From positions 34,910,793-34,974,792 of the forward strand of contig ML679966.1 in the NCBI GenBank assembly GCA_007922225.1: a stretch of 64,000 nt of DNA, in the 5' to 3' direction. Below the pieces are notes generated by a model that saw only the letters and a program-made list of their open reading frames with translations, had not been told where the DNA came from and ran no database searches. Source of the stretch: Emydura subglobosa (taxonomy: Eukaryota > Chordata > Testudines > Chelidae). Position numbers and translations under genes: made by a program. Each line of letters opens with the position of its first letter. The stretch's first letter is position 1. Of this stretch, positions 34,048 through 47,095 are shown one piece after another.

Positions 34048-34840
34048 AAGGCAAAACTGTAAGTTTGGGGGGGTTTTTTGTTTTGTTTTTTAAATAAGTA
34101 CTGTTTGTTTCTTGGTACTTTTGTTTTAGACAGTATGAAAGACATCAGATAAATCAATTAAATGAATTACAGAATAAATTGAATGAGACTCAAAATTGTA
34201 ATAAAACATACACACAAAATAAGCCATAGATGTAAGAGGGAAGGCAGTAAAATCAGAAAATAAAAGGTTTTGTATATTTTTGAGTTAGGGAAATGCCTCC
34301 AGCTACCAGAAGAGTATCACAATTTGTAAAGATGGCAGCACATTGCTCAATGCTATTAAAGTCAGACAGCAGAGTAGCAATGAGATAATACAGCTGCAAT
34401 ACATATGAATTATTGGTAGCACAGTACACATAGCAGTACTCTGTAGGGTGAGAGAGAAAAGAGCAATGCTTTTGATAAATCTTCTAATATGCAATGATTC
34501 ACAAATTTCAAAATGATGACAAGATTTCAAACTCCCTCAAACAGTGGAAAAAATACACAAACCCAGTCTTGGCTACAACGTATTTCAGGTGATCATTTTG
34601 ACTTCCAGATTTCAACAGGGGTTAACATGAGAAAGAAGCAGAGTCATCCTTGTTACTTTTAACTGGTCCAAAAAATGCACGTGTTCGAAGAGAATAAGAA
34701 GTGCTTTCACTGGCCTGAGGACTGGAACTTTTACTAGTGGTAGTCAAAGAAAATATTTCGTTAGCATACAAACCAACACTGCTCCTGTACATGAAATAAA
34801 ATCATGCAGGAGTATTGCATTGAAATGTGTGTACTGCAGG

Positions 34841-34912
34841 TGAAATCCTGGCCCCACTAAAGTCAATAGGAGTTTTGCCATTGATTTCAATGCAGCCGGG
34901 ATTTTACCCAGC
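34841..34912. repeat. Short palindromic element, AGGTGAAATC type
   Basis: AGGTGAAATCCTGGCCCCAC and GCCGGGATTTTACCC are inverted ends around AAAGTCAATAGGAGTTTTGC. Same family as 3961-4040. Confidence 0.7.
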
Positions 34913-37900
34913 ATTTCTCTCTCTCTCTGTTTCTTTTTTCAATACCTTTTTTAAAATGGCATCCTGATTCTTTCGAATCTTTATTAGTGAAGTTAGCCAA
35001 CAGGGTCACTGGCTGATCGACATATATTCCCCCTTTTTTTCGAATACGTCAGCAATTTGTTTCAGTAACACCTCTGCATGTGACAGTTATTAGAGCACAA
35101 ATCTATGTTGGATACTTGCTAGCTCATCAGGTCCAGCAGTGGACTACTTGAGTCAGCTTGACAAATGGCCAGAGTTCAGAGTCTTTCCATAAATAATGAC
35201 TTAGTCTTGTCAGTTGTTTTGGCTTCCACCATACAGTAATATGTTTTCAGAGCAGATGGAGCAACTCTTGTCTGCCATTCTCTGTCTTTAGAACTTCCTG
35301 TTCAGTGGTATGGTTCTCATCAACATTGATTCTGCGGAGAACACCTACTTTATAAGGCTGATTTTTTTTTTTATAGCCAGAAAGAAAATGACTGAATATT
35401 TTTGTGGATTAAAAGACCAATAAATAAATAAATACAGAACTCTTGAGTGAAAGTTTTAATTATGACATGAGTTTTAATTGACAACAGTTGGGCCTTTTAA
35501 AAGCAGTTTTTATCAGGTCTGAATTTCATCATACATCATTAAAAATGTGAGTTTACTATACAACTGCATTTTTATGATTTTCAACACTTCCTCATGTAAA
35601 GGTATTTTCAACCATGTACACCTACAAATCCCACAGTCAAAGCCATTCAGATATGTACTGGTGCCTTCTGCCTTTTAATTTCCGGTCCCAAGTTTCAGAG
35701 CAGCCTCTAGCATTGCTCCTGCAATATTTATGAATGCATCAACATGCAAGCACAAAACATGACATTTATGGATTTATGTATGTTTGCCTGAGTAGCTGTC
35801 CAGTATGCATGCACAAATGCTCATAACGCTTGTAGATGCATTTTAGAGGCCTTCTTAGAAATTTGCTTCATTGCATCCATATGTCCAGGAATTGTGAGAG
35901 ATTTGGGGAACTGATTATAATAGAACTTTATGTGAAGTTGTTCATTAAAGCAGTGTGCAAAGAGTTTTGCATTTACAATTTCTGTTGCGTATGGTAATTT
36001 AAAATTACATGCACATAATCAAATCTTGTGAAGAACAGGATAGAACTAACTTGAAAAAAGAAAATTGCAAAGATGTATGTATTTCTAAAAGCTTACAAAC
36101 TTGGGGCTCCATGCTTTTCTCTGCTCCTCAGTGCAGAAGGGTGCAACAGAGTGGAAATAAGAGCCCAAAGAAGGCTATGCCCACAAAAGGCAGAGAGCAA
36201 TGTCTACATGGCAGACTATTTCTCTTCCTCCACACATACAGAAGCACATCTGTGCCAGCTCCATAGAGTATGTGCTTCATGGGATTTCAAGGCATGTGCC
36301 AAGGGGACATGAAAAAGAAGAACTAGAGAGCATCCTCTTGGAATTCCTGCTGAAGAGAGCTTTTTTGGGGAGATGCAGGTAACGGATCTCCTACACGGAG
36401 GAACAGGCCAAGAAGAATTGTGGACAATGCCAGTATGCAGTGTGCAGGCCCAGGAATCTACAGGATTATGCTACAGAACCTCTTGCTCCATTAAGTTTGG
36501 AGGCTGTGCTCCTTGTCTGAGCCACAGTGATGAGTGCAGGAGAAATGCATAGCTAGGCAGAGCTTCAAACTCTTCCTTCCTCAGAGAAGAACCTGGCTGG
36601 AACAACAGAAGTGTGAACTCAAAGTGTTCCTCATTCACCTTCCCTCCACTGCTATGAGCTGAACTGTGGGAGAAGAGAATGAAGCCCATGATTCTTCCCC
36701 TTGCCTCCTGCCCCTTCCCTGAAGCATGTTACAAATGTGTCATATAGTGCAAAATTATTGCATCTATAGTGTTAGCAATCCAAACTATGGCATGCTGATT
36801 GTATTTGAGCAGACCTGTTAGGCCTGCAAATCCTTGTTTATCAGACTTACATGGGAAATCCCAAGGATGGGAATGTTGATTGCAAGGCTGCCTCTAAGCA
36901 TCCATTATTGATTGACGTTTGAGCCACATAGATACTACCTGAGATTTAGCTTGGCAGGAGGGGAGTTTGTCTGCCCTGCAGATCTCCTGTCTTGGGTTCA
37001 CTTGGCTTTGCAGTAACACCAAGCAACATGTTTTGGGGTAATCCAATCAGGGTTTCCTGTTGCTGGTGAAGGAGCATTAGTGGCTGACTGAAACCATGTA
37101 TTCCCAGCAAATGATGATGCTATGAACTACATAAGTAAGATACTTTGCCTTGTAGTCTTAGAGGTAAATTGAAGGAGAGGGGAATCTATATGGTTTGGTA
37201 GTGAACATGGAGAGGGCCCTGTACTTACTTCTGAGTCTTTCATTTTGCAACTTTAGCATTCTTGTAGTAATGATTTTAATAAATATTTGCAAAAAATGTT
37301 GCCAACTTGAAGCACCATCCCATCTTGATTTGAAAAAAACTATTTCATTTATAAGGTCTTCAGGAGTTGCAAACAGGGGTGTGCAAGATGTTCACAACAG
37401 ATAGTGTGAGACTTGCCTGATGGATATGTGCACTAATGTTCATAAACTCACACCAATTAGTGGATTTGCATCAAAATTCAGATGAGCCTGAACTAGAACG
37501 TCATTACCGACTGTCTCCTCTCAAATATCAAGAGGATTCAGAGTGAAAATCACCTTTAGACTGAGATGAAGCAAGGACATTTTCAATCCAAAAGGAGCGC
37601 TTTTGAGTAAGTTGTAAGCATCTGAAAACAGGACTTCATAATCCAGCAGCCAGTACAATCTGAAGGGAGGCTATAATGCTAAAAATTAGGTAACATTAAG
37701 TTTGTATGGTAGAGGGGTAATTTTATATTTAAAATTAAGAATAGTATGTTCCACTCATAACTCTTGCATTTACCATTCATTTCAGTTTGAGAAAGAGAAA
37801 AATTTTCCTCTCCAGTTTTTTCATTTACTATCTACAGTGAATTGCAGGCATAGCGTACAATACACTTTTTATAATGCAGTTTATAAAGTTTCTAAGAATA

Positions 37901-38449
37901 ATATTTTTTGGCTCAAATAATAGAAATCTGTATGGAAAACCCAAGCTTGTTTTGGCAAATGGGAGAAATTTCCCCTGCATGTTGCACAAAAGGGTATGAA
38001 AACATTTGTCCTGTCTATTGGATAGCTAAAGAGTTTTCCAGAGGAAGTAGCATGACCTGTAGTATGGTAAACTTATAAAGCATTGATACTTAAAGATTTA
38101 GTTGCCTCAGGTCCATAACTAAAAACGGCTTTCTGAAACCATTTGACCTTTGGCAATCTGCAGTCCATCATAGAGGCAGAGGATATATCTGGCAGACAAA
38201 CTCTTTGACTTCAAATCTAGGAGTTTCTGAAAAACGAAGATGCTCAAACATACCAAAATATCCTTGAGATATCTGGGGACATTCATTTCCTTGAGCCTTT
38301 TCAGAAAAGCTATTTGGGATTTAATACCCCCAAAGAGAGTTTCATGAAAAAGTGCTGACTTCCTTGCTTTCCAGGGCTAAATTTTGGGATTACCATGAAC
38401 CCTAAAGTAAGGGACAGTGCATAGTTGCAGTGCTCCAGGAGTACACCAG
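34913..38449. other. Long stretch without recognisable features
   Basis: I inspected overlapping + frames at 36009-36382, a + frame at 37702-37920 and others. None shows a known domain. 36100-36720 is less AT-rich than its surroundings and could be a decayed unknown repeat. Nothing firmer can be said. 34048-34840 is likewise empty. Confidence 0.45.
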
Positions 38450-38483
38450 GGACTGAACTGTGACTTTAGTCACAGTTCAGTCC
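38450..38483. repeat. Exact palindrome with 16-base arms
   Basis: GGACTGAACTGTGACT, then TT, then AGTCACAGTTCAGTCC. All 16 pairs match, with a two-base spacer. Near-zero spacer and perfect arms set it apart from the longer, looser MITE palindromes elsewhere in the window. Confidence 0.9.
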
Positions 38484-40897
38484 TTGCTTTCCCTTGCTCC
38501 AGGGGGAGAGTGAGGCAGGCCAGGTGAACTTACTCCACCTCACTCTATATGCCCTGTCAGCTGCACTGATCAGAGCATGGGGAGAGGGTGTTTGAGGCCA
38601 AACACTGCCCACCTCTGCAGGAGAGGAAGCAGCAGCCCACAGAGACAGCTTATTCAAATGCACAAGACACACACAGCTGGTGATCAATCTCCTTAATATT
38701 TAAGATAGCCATGAGCACATTTGCAAATTCTCTGTAGGATCTCAAAGAACATATAATCTCCAGTTCTGAACTAGCTGATATATTTTTTCCATTCTCGTTT
38801 ATGGCACTGATATAGCCACTGTAGATTGCAGCATTATGTTATATAGGTACACTAATGAGGATCTATCCTCGTAAGATGGCAATTTCATGCCCCAGTGAGA
38901 TTCCTTCGTTTGCCACGTATCTGGAAATCTCTCTTTCTGCTGTGAAAACACAACATATTCCCCTTAGTTGTTCTGTTTTCATGCGGAGACATTCTTGTGG
39001 CAATCAGAGAGAAAACACGAGGGGACCCTAATCATTCCAGACATTGCTTCTACCCATCTCTCAGAAAAATAGTCTCTAAACAGAAGCAACATTTCTTTGG
39101 AGCATTTATTTAGATAGGCTCCCTCAGAATATAATCCACTTTTGTTGCCTAACACTTCTTCCAGCCCAAATAGAAACTAGGTCAGAGTGGGCTGGGAAGC
39201 AGGCACTTACTTAACAGAGTTTAAAACCACAAGACACAGGAGGACCCCGATGGTCCTTACTCTTTCCCTGGAGGCAAAGGGAATGGAACTGTCACGGACC
39301 GTTCAGAAAAACAGGAAAGGGATGTGGGAAGCTCTCATTTAACTATCTGAAACTATTTTGATTCTGTCGGTAGATATATCAATGTCCAATTTTCAAACAT
39401 TCTGCATAAACTTACATTAGGCATATCTAGGCAATGATCTTTTAATGCAAACATTTCTCCTGGGTATATTAGAGCTGGCCCTGTGTCAAGCAAAAGACCT
39501 GGGAAAATCTCTCCCCTCCCTGATGAATGACTTAGCTATGATTGTAACTGAAGGAAATACCTAAGGCAATATTCTTTCATGTCCATTGATTAAATGATAT
39601 GTTACTGAACTAATTGGAAAGCTTTGATACATAACGTGTGCAAGACTATGATCCACTTAACCTCCTATGAAACAGAAATTATACCCACCATTAAATCTGC
39701 ATTTGAAATAATATTTCAAACTGCTATGTATCTTAATGCAGTGAGTGGACAGAGCTTATTTATATTGTAATGGTCTTCCCAGATGGAGATTTCTGGATTT
39801 AAAATTTCTCATGATATTTTGTGTAGAGATATTGGACATCATCAGCAATTCACATATTCATGTATTCTCACCATTTTACTAACCCAATGGGAAAATGCAC
39901 TTTTGCGATTAATTTTTCAGTGTTTTTGTATTGGAGCTATCCCCCTTCTTTTGGAATTTTAAAATCTATGTTAAACTTTTTCCCTCCTGTTGTTAGAACT
40001 TTTATGTTCAGGCAGTGCTGTTACTTTGTAAGTGTGGATGCATGATTTACCATATCTTGTCAAATTAATTGGTAGCCACCAACATGGGATCCCTCCTTTT
40101 GAAGCAACATGTTGTTGCTATGACCACTTTCAAAACCTGGTTTGGTACTGCAAGATCATATTTTTCCAATGACCAATATGATTTTGTAACAGAAAACCAA
40201 TCAGAAAGTGCTTTAAAAAACATCCTCAAGGAGTTGGCAGGAGGAATTTCATAGTTCTTCTGGAACCCTAAATATGATGTGCTTGGAATTCTAACACTTT
40301 TCAACTGACAGAAATTTTCAATACCACTGGCACTTGAGAATTCATTAGGAATATGATGTTTGTATGGATATTCTGATTAGTGGAAAAAACAAATAGATCT
40401 ATCATATGATTTATTCAAGCTACTCATCCCATTTATTCACATAAAACATTTTATATATCACTGCATACTTATTGTAATTATTTATTAGTTTACAATTACA
40501 CAAGCTTACAAACACACACAGAAATGGTTTGCAAGCCAGCCTTTTTGGACCTATATGCTTTAAATTTCAAATAATTTTTTATCTGTGCTCCCCTTCCCCA
40601 AATGCTTTCAAGGTATCTTTCTACAAAACAAGCACTCAGTAGAATAGTACTTACAACCAAACTTAAAATAATAAAATAACCTTGTACATACAATGGCGTA
40701 TAAAGAATGTCAAACAATTTCTCATACAGTAATTTAAGTATCTTTTTATTAATTATTTTCATCTGAAAATCAAGTCATTTTTTGTCTAACACATGGTCAC
40801 AAATGGTACCTGAATATTCCGATTTGTTTTTATATTTACTCTGCACATACAATTTTATATATAGCCAGCGTTTTTATAGTCAGAGAATCTCAGCAGT
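38484..40897. other. No firm feature; possible unknown repeat at 40060-40310
   Basis: AT-rich DNA. The segment 40075-40310 (GACCACTTTCAAAACCTGGT, AGAAAACCAATCAGAAAGTG) is open on both strands and has phrases I half-recognise from turtle interspersed repeats, but I cannot name a family. Confidence 0.35.

Positions 40898-40926
<29 letters not shown>
40898..40926. repeat. (TA)n microsatellite
   Basis: About 14 TA units without interruption in an AT-rich setting. Confidence 0.95.
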
Positions 40927-40928
<2 letters not shown>

Positions 40929-41154
40929 TTAAATCGCTTGTAATAAAACACATGAAACGATGCCTCTTTAGCTATACTGTCTCTGCTGACAATTTCTGCA
41001 TCGAGATAGCATGACTAGTGCTACGCAAAAAAGACCAACCAATTAAGCATTTATTGTAAAAGGCCTACAAATTTCTAATCTATGTAAGCTATTTTAGGTA
41101 CTTATACAGTCATATAACTGTAGTAGTTGAGCATGTCACAACTTTAATAAATTC

Positions 41155-41235
41155 ATCCTCAAAACATCTCTGTGAGGTAGGGAAATACTATTATCCTCAT
41201 TTTAAAGATGGGGAAATAAGGCAAAGAAAGGCCAT
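41155..41235 (-). mobile_element. MIR/L2-type fragment
   Basis: TCTGTGAGGTAGGGAAATAC, TCCTCATTTTAAAGATGGGG and GAAAGGCCATGG follow the reverse-strand pattern of MIR/L2 3' regions (CTGTAAAATGGGGA-like on -). Short and decayed. It abuts the palindromic element at 41236. Confidence 0.5.
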
Positions 41236-41935
41236 GGTCCGGATCCACAAACAGTTTTAGGCACTGTTATGCTGAGAATTGACACATCTAACTTTTAGGT
41301 GCCTAAAAAAATCACCAGAATTTACAAACCCTCAGTTAAGGTACCTATACTGCATATACAATGTACGGGGAGTCACAGGTACCTGAAAATGGGATCCACA
41401 AAAGCCAGCACAGGAGGCAGGGAGACATCTAAGCTAGCCAAAGGCATGTGATGACAAGAGGGGTGTGTTCTAAGCCCAGTCTCCCTTACAGATTTAGATG
41501 CCTAAGTCTGGGCTACTGGGAAGTGCCTATTTCTACTTGCAATCCATAGCTGGGAATCCTCCCCTGGTGTCAGGCGCCTTAGCTATTTCTTGAGAGAATG
41601 GCTTAGGTGCCTGCCTAACTCTACACAAAACAGCCGAAGGGCCGGAGTTGGGGTGGAGAAGAAGAGGAGGCAGCCTCCCTTATAGCCCAGTGGGTAGGGT
41701 ACTCACACGGGGTCAATTCCCTCCTCTACCTGATGAGAAGAAAGAATTTGAACACCTCCCACCTCTCAGGAGAGTGCCTTAACTACCAAACTAGAAATTC
41801 ATTCTCACGCTTTCCAGCCCAATTAATATTTTATTATTAAATACAAAGTGGAGTGGTTTCAGCAAGAGAGACAGAGATCCCCACATCAGAATAACTCAAA
41901 GCCTAGTGGCTAGGGTTCTAATCACCTCTAACATC
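41236..41935 (+). mobile_element. Palindromic tRNA-like element, copy A
   Basis: Left part: GATCCACAAACAGTTTTAGG, CACAAAAGCCAGCA, CTAAGCTAGCCA, GATGCCTAAGTCTGGGCTAC and GGAAGTGCCTAT. These recur in the same order on the minus strand of 53395-54055. A hairpin of two opposed tRNA-like modules follows at 41681-41796 (TAGCCCAGTGGGTAGGGTAC with TCAATTCCC on +; its inverse AGAGTGCCTTAACTACCAAA). At 41870-41925 AGAGAGACAGAGATCCCCAC and CATCAGAATAACTCAAAGCC with TAGTGGCTAGGG begin a further module. About 700 bases, no protein motif, so non-autonomous. Confidence 0.62.
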
Positions 41936-41974
41936 AAAGGCTGTGATTTTCTAAAGGTGCCTAAATGGATTTTC

Positions 41975-42135
41975 TTATTCAGAATTCACTTTTAAAGTGA
42001 ATTAAGCTAAACTGAACTAAGGTCACTTTAATTCTGAATAAGAGTATCCACACAGGGATTTAATGTAGTTTAATTTGTTTTAAAAGCTAATTCGGATGAA
42101 CTTTCCAGAGTGTCGCCACATAGACAAGCCCTAAG
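41975..42135. repeat. Palindromic MITE with CTTATTCAGAATT arms
   Basis: CTTATTCAGAATT and AATTCTGAATAAG are exact 13-base inverted arms, 65 bases apart. The right part ends GTCGCCACATAGACAAGCCC, the GGGCTTGTCTA end word of a turtle DNA-transposon group. 42170-42205 holds a fragment of a palindromic element (GAGGCGCTTGAAAATCTAGC). 42211-43030 shows nothing. Confidence 0.6.
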
Positions 42136-43034
42136 AAAGTTATCCACCCAACTCCCACTAAAGTTAAATGGGAGCCTTAATTCCTTCAGAGGCGCTTGAA
42201 AATCTAGCCCATGTACTTAATTCCCAACATAAATAAATAAATCAAGTCAAATTTTCCAATAGCAACTCTTAAAAATAAAGTATCAAATGAATATGAGTAT
42301 ACAACAATTCAAAATATACGGTTGCAAAGAATATATTTTTAAACCACTCCTGTTTTCTGAAAAAGAAAACAGTTTTGTAAACACTGTGTACAGATGCCTA
42401 CTTTCTCTGACTGGCTTGTTGTGCAACAGAAATCACACATAAATAAGTCACGTCAGAACAGACATGTATTTGAAGAAACTGTCCTCAAAATAGATCTACT
42501 TAGCAGATACCAAAGAATCAATAGTACTCTGGATGGTAAAAATAAACAGAAATAAATCCACCTTTCTGGAAACTGATATAAACTAGCAGACTGCTATTAA
42601 GAAAGAAGAAAGTTTTCTGCTTATGTTAAAGTCATTAAAAGAGAGACTAGAAGGTAGTTGCTGATAAACTTAATATTAGTTCTCTTGCAACATAAGCTCA
42701 TTCCATTCAATGAGATAGATAAGGAAGAATCTCTTGCAGGGCAACAGAGCTTATATTATTCCCACTTTACAGTGCACCTGAAATACAGCATGCTCCCTTA
42801 TCTCATGCTCCCTTGTTCATGAGACTGCTGGGAGAGGGGAAAGCTCCATACCGTCTATATCACACTTCTGCAGGAAGGATAGAAATTAAAAAAGGTATGT
42901 GGTGAGCAAATAGTTTCATTGTTACTTAATGAGTGACGTTTTTAACCCTTGCTCTAGTTTTGAACAATTTTCAGGATTAAAAAGAACAGGATTTGTTTAT
43001 TTGTTTCAGCAAACTAAACATAGAAAGGAAATAA

Positions 43035-43255
43035 TACTTTGCTTTTTTACAGAGCTTTCCAGCCATTGATCTCAAAGTGCTTCACAAGAAGGGTGTTCAT
43101 TTAACATTATATCCATTTTACAGATCATGAAACAGACAGAGAGAGATGAAGTGATGTGCTCAAGGTCACACAGCAGGTCAGTGGCAGAGCCAGGAATAAA
43201 ATCAAGGTCTTTTCACTTCCAGTCTTGGTCCCTATTCACTGGACCATGTTCAGAC
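43035..43255 (-). mobile_element. MIR/L2-type SINE
   Basis: TTGATCTCAAAGTGCTTCAC, ATTTTACAGATCATGAAACA, GTGCTCAAGGTCACACAGCA and GTCAGTGGCAGAGCCAGGAA are the well-known MIR/L2 core on the reverse strand. It ends near TCCCTATTCACTGGACCA. Confidence 0.82.
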
Positions 43256-44035
43256 TAGCATGCCATTAACTACTATGAATACCTTGAATCATACTGCTCT
43301 GCAAACAAAAATGTCTTCAGAAAACATCTATAAAATTTTCAATTAATTTTTAGAGGCATATTTATAAAAATGAATCTAAATGGAAGTTAATTATGACATA
43401 CTGTTCTGTAAAGGAGAACACTTTAACTTTTGACATCTGAAAATTACAACACCTTAAAACTTGAATAAGTGCCTCAGCGAGGAGATTTGTAAACACTGCT
43501 AAGGTGATCTGTGACACAAAACAGAGATGAGGATTCCTACACGCGTGGTATCCTTTGAAGTGTCTGACTGTGAAATATGGCATTTTATTTCCAGTTTATC
43601 ACTACCACATCATCACTACTAATAGATCATATCTCACCCATATCCAGTTACTATTACTTACAGTTTTCAGTTCTTTGAGTGATGCTTTTGGTTTTCACTC
43701 TACCTTTAAAAATGGGAGAGGCTGGACAACTAATACATACAATACATATACTGCAACATTGGGTATTTGGGCCCCAATCATTCAGAATTTCCTTAGGCAA
43801 AAGCCTGAGAAAGGAGTTCAACTTTATTTCATGCCTTTATGGCAAATAGATTCTAGCTCTAGTAGAGTGTAAGGAAACGTCTATACCTTCTGAGTATATC
43901 CTAAAATAAACAAACACAAATTCTGGTCTGTCGTCAGGAAATGGATGAAAAAGTTCTTTCCATGACACACCCCATAAGAACCCATTTTAAATGTGAAGCA
44001 TATTAATTTCACAGAGTGTCTCCATATCAAGGATA
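43256..44035. other. No recognisable feature
   Basis: AT-rich sequence with a + frame at 43555-43872 that matches nothing I know. Confidence 0.5.
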
Positions 44036-44039
44036 ACTA

Positions 44040-45585
44040 AGAACCTTTGACTAGGTTTTTCCGTAAAAATCCTATTTTATATTTCTTCTCCTTTTTCCTT
44101 TCTACACTATGGTGAATAGGCCTGGTTTCTTTATACAAACTCCTATTCTACCCCATTCCTCCAATCATTTTCAGTCTTTTTGCAGATCTTTTCTATTTCC
44201 ATTTGTGTTTTCTTCGAGACAACATGACCAAAACTGCACTCAGTATAATAGGTAAGGACGTTATGTCAATTTATAAAAAGGCACTATAACATTTCTCTCA
44301 TGACTGTCTATCTGCTTCTTAATAGAGCCTAACATTTCTTTAACTGCTGATGTCCAAGCACAGAATGGGTATTTTTCAATGGCGGCCCACGTTGTCTTCT
44401 AATTCTTTCTCCGAAGAGGTTACAGTTAATTTTTAAATTTACCAGTGTATATGAGTAATTTAAAGTGTTTTTTCCAATGCATGTTACTTTGCGCTTGTTA
44501 AAAGTGAAGTTCACCAGCCATTTTGTCACCCAGTGTTCTCGATGTATTTTGATTCTTCTGGAGGTCATCACAATCCTCCCTCATCTTGGGTAACGTAATG
44601 ATTACATAGAATTATTTATATTTCGATCTCTACTATTCATTCCTTCCTCTAGGATGTTATGATGACCCAATACTGTCCTGGGTCTCCTATTCCTAATCTT
44701 TTTCCACACTAAGAACGAGCAATTTATTTATACTTCTGGCTTTATCTCTCAACCAGTTTTTAATTCATGACAAGACTTTACATCTCATGGATACAAAGTT
44801 TCCTTAACAATCAGGGGACTTTAAAAAGACTGTTAAATTACCACATTAAACTCAATTGTGCGCAGGCCTATATGGCCATTTCTTCCCCCACTTGCGTGCC
44901 TGCACCTGGGACAAGCAGCCCCATGGGGTAACAGGGCTCTGCCTCTGCTAATACCACTAATAGTGCTAGTTACTCAAAAAGAGGCATGCTGTGTAGGTCA
45001 AGATGGGGAGTGCACACTCCATGTGTTGGAAGGGTAGCAGAGTTGTCACTATACCACAGGCTCCCCTGTGGGCTCCAGCTGTAGCACTATTTCTCTGAAC
45101 CCCTCCAATAAGAGGCCCGGCTTAAAGGCCACAATGCAGAAGCTCACAATATCCAATTGTTCTTCCTTATCTTCTATGCTATTCAACCTTTCAAAGAATT
45201 CTCATAAGGCTTGAGAAGATGCTCAACCCTTATGAAAGCTGTGCTGGTTTGCCCCTAGCAGATGATACTCAAGTAGATCAGTGTTTTTATTTCTGTTTTC
45301 AATACTTTCCCATATTGTTCTTCCTGATAGTAAAGTAACACTGATAATTACATCCATTTTTTGAAGCTGGGTGTGTGACATTGGCCACCCTCCATTTCTG
45401 TGCTCTAGTAGCTGTTTTTAATGATAAGTTACATATTATTGTTAGTAACTCAACTACTTCATTCTTAAGTCCTGTCAGAAATCTTGGATGAATGCCATCC
45501 ATTCCTGGTGACTTATTGCAATTGCATTTCTCCAGCTGATTTATCATCTCTTTTATGCATACCGCTGTCTCACCTTCACCACCTG
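44040..45585 (-). mobile_element. CR1 LINE with RT, 5'-truncated and interrupted
   Basis: On the minus strand, from 45568: KEMINQLEKCNCNKSPGMDG, IHPRFLTGLKNEVVELL, then QKWRVANVTHPASKNG. This matches CR1 RT motif 0-1 (KSPG.DG.HP..L and W+.A.V.PI.KKG). Farther 3', typical CR1 phrases are CACCAGCCATTTTGTCACCC (44513), TTCCAATGCATGTTACTTTG (44472) and GACCAAAACTGCACTCAGTA (44229) as seen on +. The copy carries stops and indels, and about 280 bases at 44858-45140 do not fit CR1. The 5' truncation lies near 45585; a target-site duplication was not identified. Confidence 0.82.
44858..45140. other. Foreign segment inside the CR1 copy
   Basis: The CR1 sequence breaks after CACATTAAACTCAATTG and resumes about CTCACAATATCCAATTG. 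Between them is a more GC-rich sequence (GCGCAGGCCTATATGGCC; CCCATGGGGTAACAGGGCTC; GGCCCGGCTTAAAGGCC). The word CAATTG appears at both junctions (44852-44857 and about 45156-45161), suggesting a target duplication or shared CR1 words. The inserted family is not recognised. Confidence 0.45.
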
Positions 45586-46800
45586 TAAAGAGCAACCCCA
45601 AGTGAGACAAAGAACTGTGTGTGAACACAACACAAAACCTCAATGCCTCAGAATGACAGATCAAAAATAAAACAGACATCCTGATGTTAATGAAAATATT
45701 CACAAAAGAAACTCTCGGTATAGACAGTGATTCACAGAAGAAGCAAATTCATTTTATAACATAAATATAAAATACACTCCAGAGATGCCTTTGAAATAGA
45801 GACTGCACTTCAACCTGTGAATAACTATTGGTGGTCACAATAACTTGTGACAATACAGCAAGGGCTCAGCCTGGAACAACATCACCACAGCATAGTTCAA
45901 TAAAGAAGGATGCATGTCTGGAACCTCAAGTCCTGATGCTGAAATATGAAGTACCTTAGATCATGTTGGTGCATTTTGTAGATAAAGGACAAATTCCTAG
46001 TACAGTAAGGAATGTCTATTTGTGTACCATAGCTGACTAGTCACCCTATGCTGTATTTCCAAGTATATACTGTACAATATAAAATACAAAATAATTTGTT
46101 TTTAGACAACAACCATTCCATAAAAGACATCACTCAAGAAAGCTGCAAAGAGTGGCACTCGTGCATGCAGGAAGGGAAAGCAATGTAGGAAGGTGGAGAA
46201 GATTAAAGTGAAATAAAGCAGAGAGTGAAATGATACAATCAAGAGCTCTTGCAGACATTGTATTAAGAGAAGAATGGGAAAATGTGGAGGTGAAGAAGGG
46301 AAAAGGGAATGGGATTTAGTGTTAATTATTTCACATAACTGACAATTTAGAAGGACATGGGTATAAGTTCCTCTCATTAAATAAAAGTGAAATGCACAGG
46401 GTGGTGAGAGCAGGAACTAGGCAACTGAAGTCCCAACTTCAGCACTTCCCAACTGATTTTCCCTGCCACAGAGAGGGCAGCCTGATGCATTGTTCCACCA
46501 ATCAGTTTAATGACTTGGGAGAAGACAGACAGAAACAGACGTGTCCAGGTGCATACAGCCAGTTTATTTTAAAAATGGAAAAGCCATGAGATCTGCTATC
46601 CTTGTTTACAAATTGCTAGTCAAATGTTATTAAAGCTTATGGGTCAGATTCTCACTTAGCACAAATTGGTAAAACTTCTTAGGAATGTTAAGAATGTGGC
46701 CCAAAAGGCCAGCAAGTTTTTCACTGTTTATCATTACCGTGATGTACGGAAAGAGCTTTTTTCCACTGGATGATATTACGCACTGAAATGTTTTCTACGT
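45586..46800. other. No recognisable feature
   Basis: AT-rich DNA with a purine-rich patch at 46140-46310 that makes a spurious minus-strand frame. At 46640-46680 GGGTCAGATTCTCACTTAGC is a likely fragment of a GGGCCAGATTCTCAGCTGG palindromic element (compare 14044). Confidence 0.45.
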
Positions 46801-46804
46801 AATT

Positions 46805-47095
46805 CATATACTAAGGGCAGAAGAGACTGTCAGTCATCTCTAGTCTGATCTCCTGCACATTGCAGGACACAGAACCTCACTCACCCATTCCTGTAGTAGG
46901 CTCATAACCTTTGGCTTACTTACTGAAGTCCTCAACTCTTGATTTAAAGACTTCAGGTTACAGAGAATCCACCATTTACTCTATTTCAAACCAGCAAGTG
47001 ACCTGTGCTCCATGCTACAGAGGTGAAAACCCTCTGGGATTTCTGCCGATCTAACCTGGGGGAAAATTCTTTCCTGACCCCAAATATGGGGTTAA
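46805..47095 (-). mobile_element. CR1-type 3' end fragment
   Basis: CTCTAGTCTGATCTCCTGCA, TGCAGGACACAGAACCTCAC and TTCCTGACCCCAAATATGGG match the reverse-strand tail seen at 4898-5115, extending about 180 bases farther into the element. 47096-47996 shows nothing recognisable. Confidence 0.8.

Noticed and set aside
36009..36382. Three overlapping + frames
   Set aside because: No recognised domain, no splice context, and they compete with one another.
40065..40304. Frame open on both strands
   Set aside because: Short, no motif, and words suggest an interspersed repeat rather than an exon.
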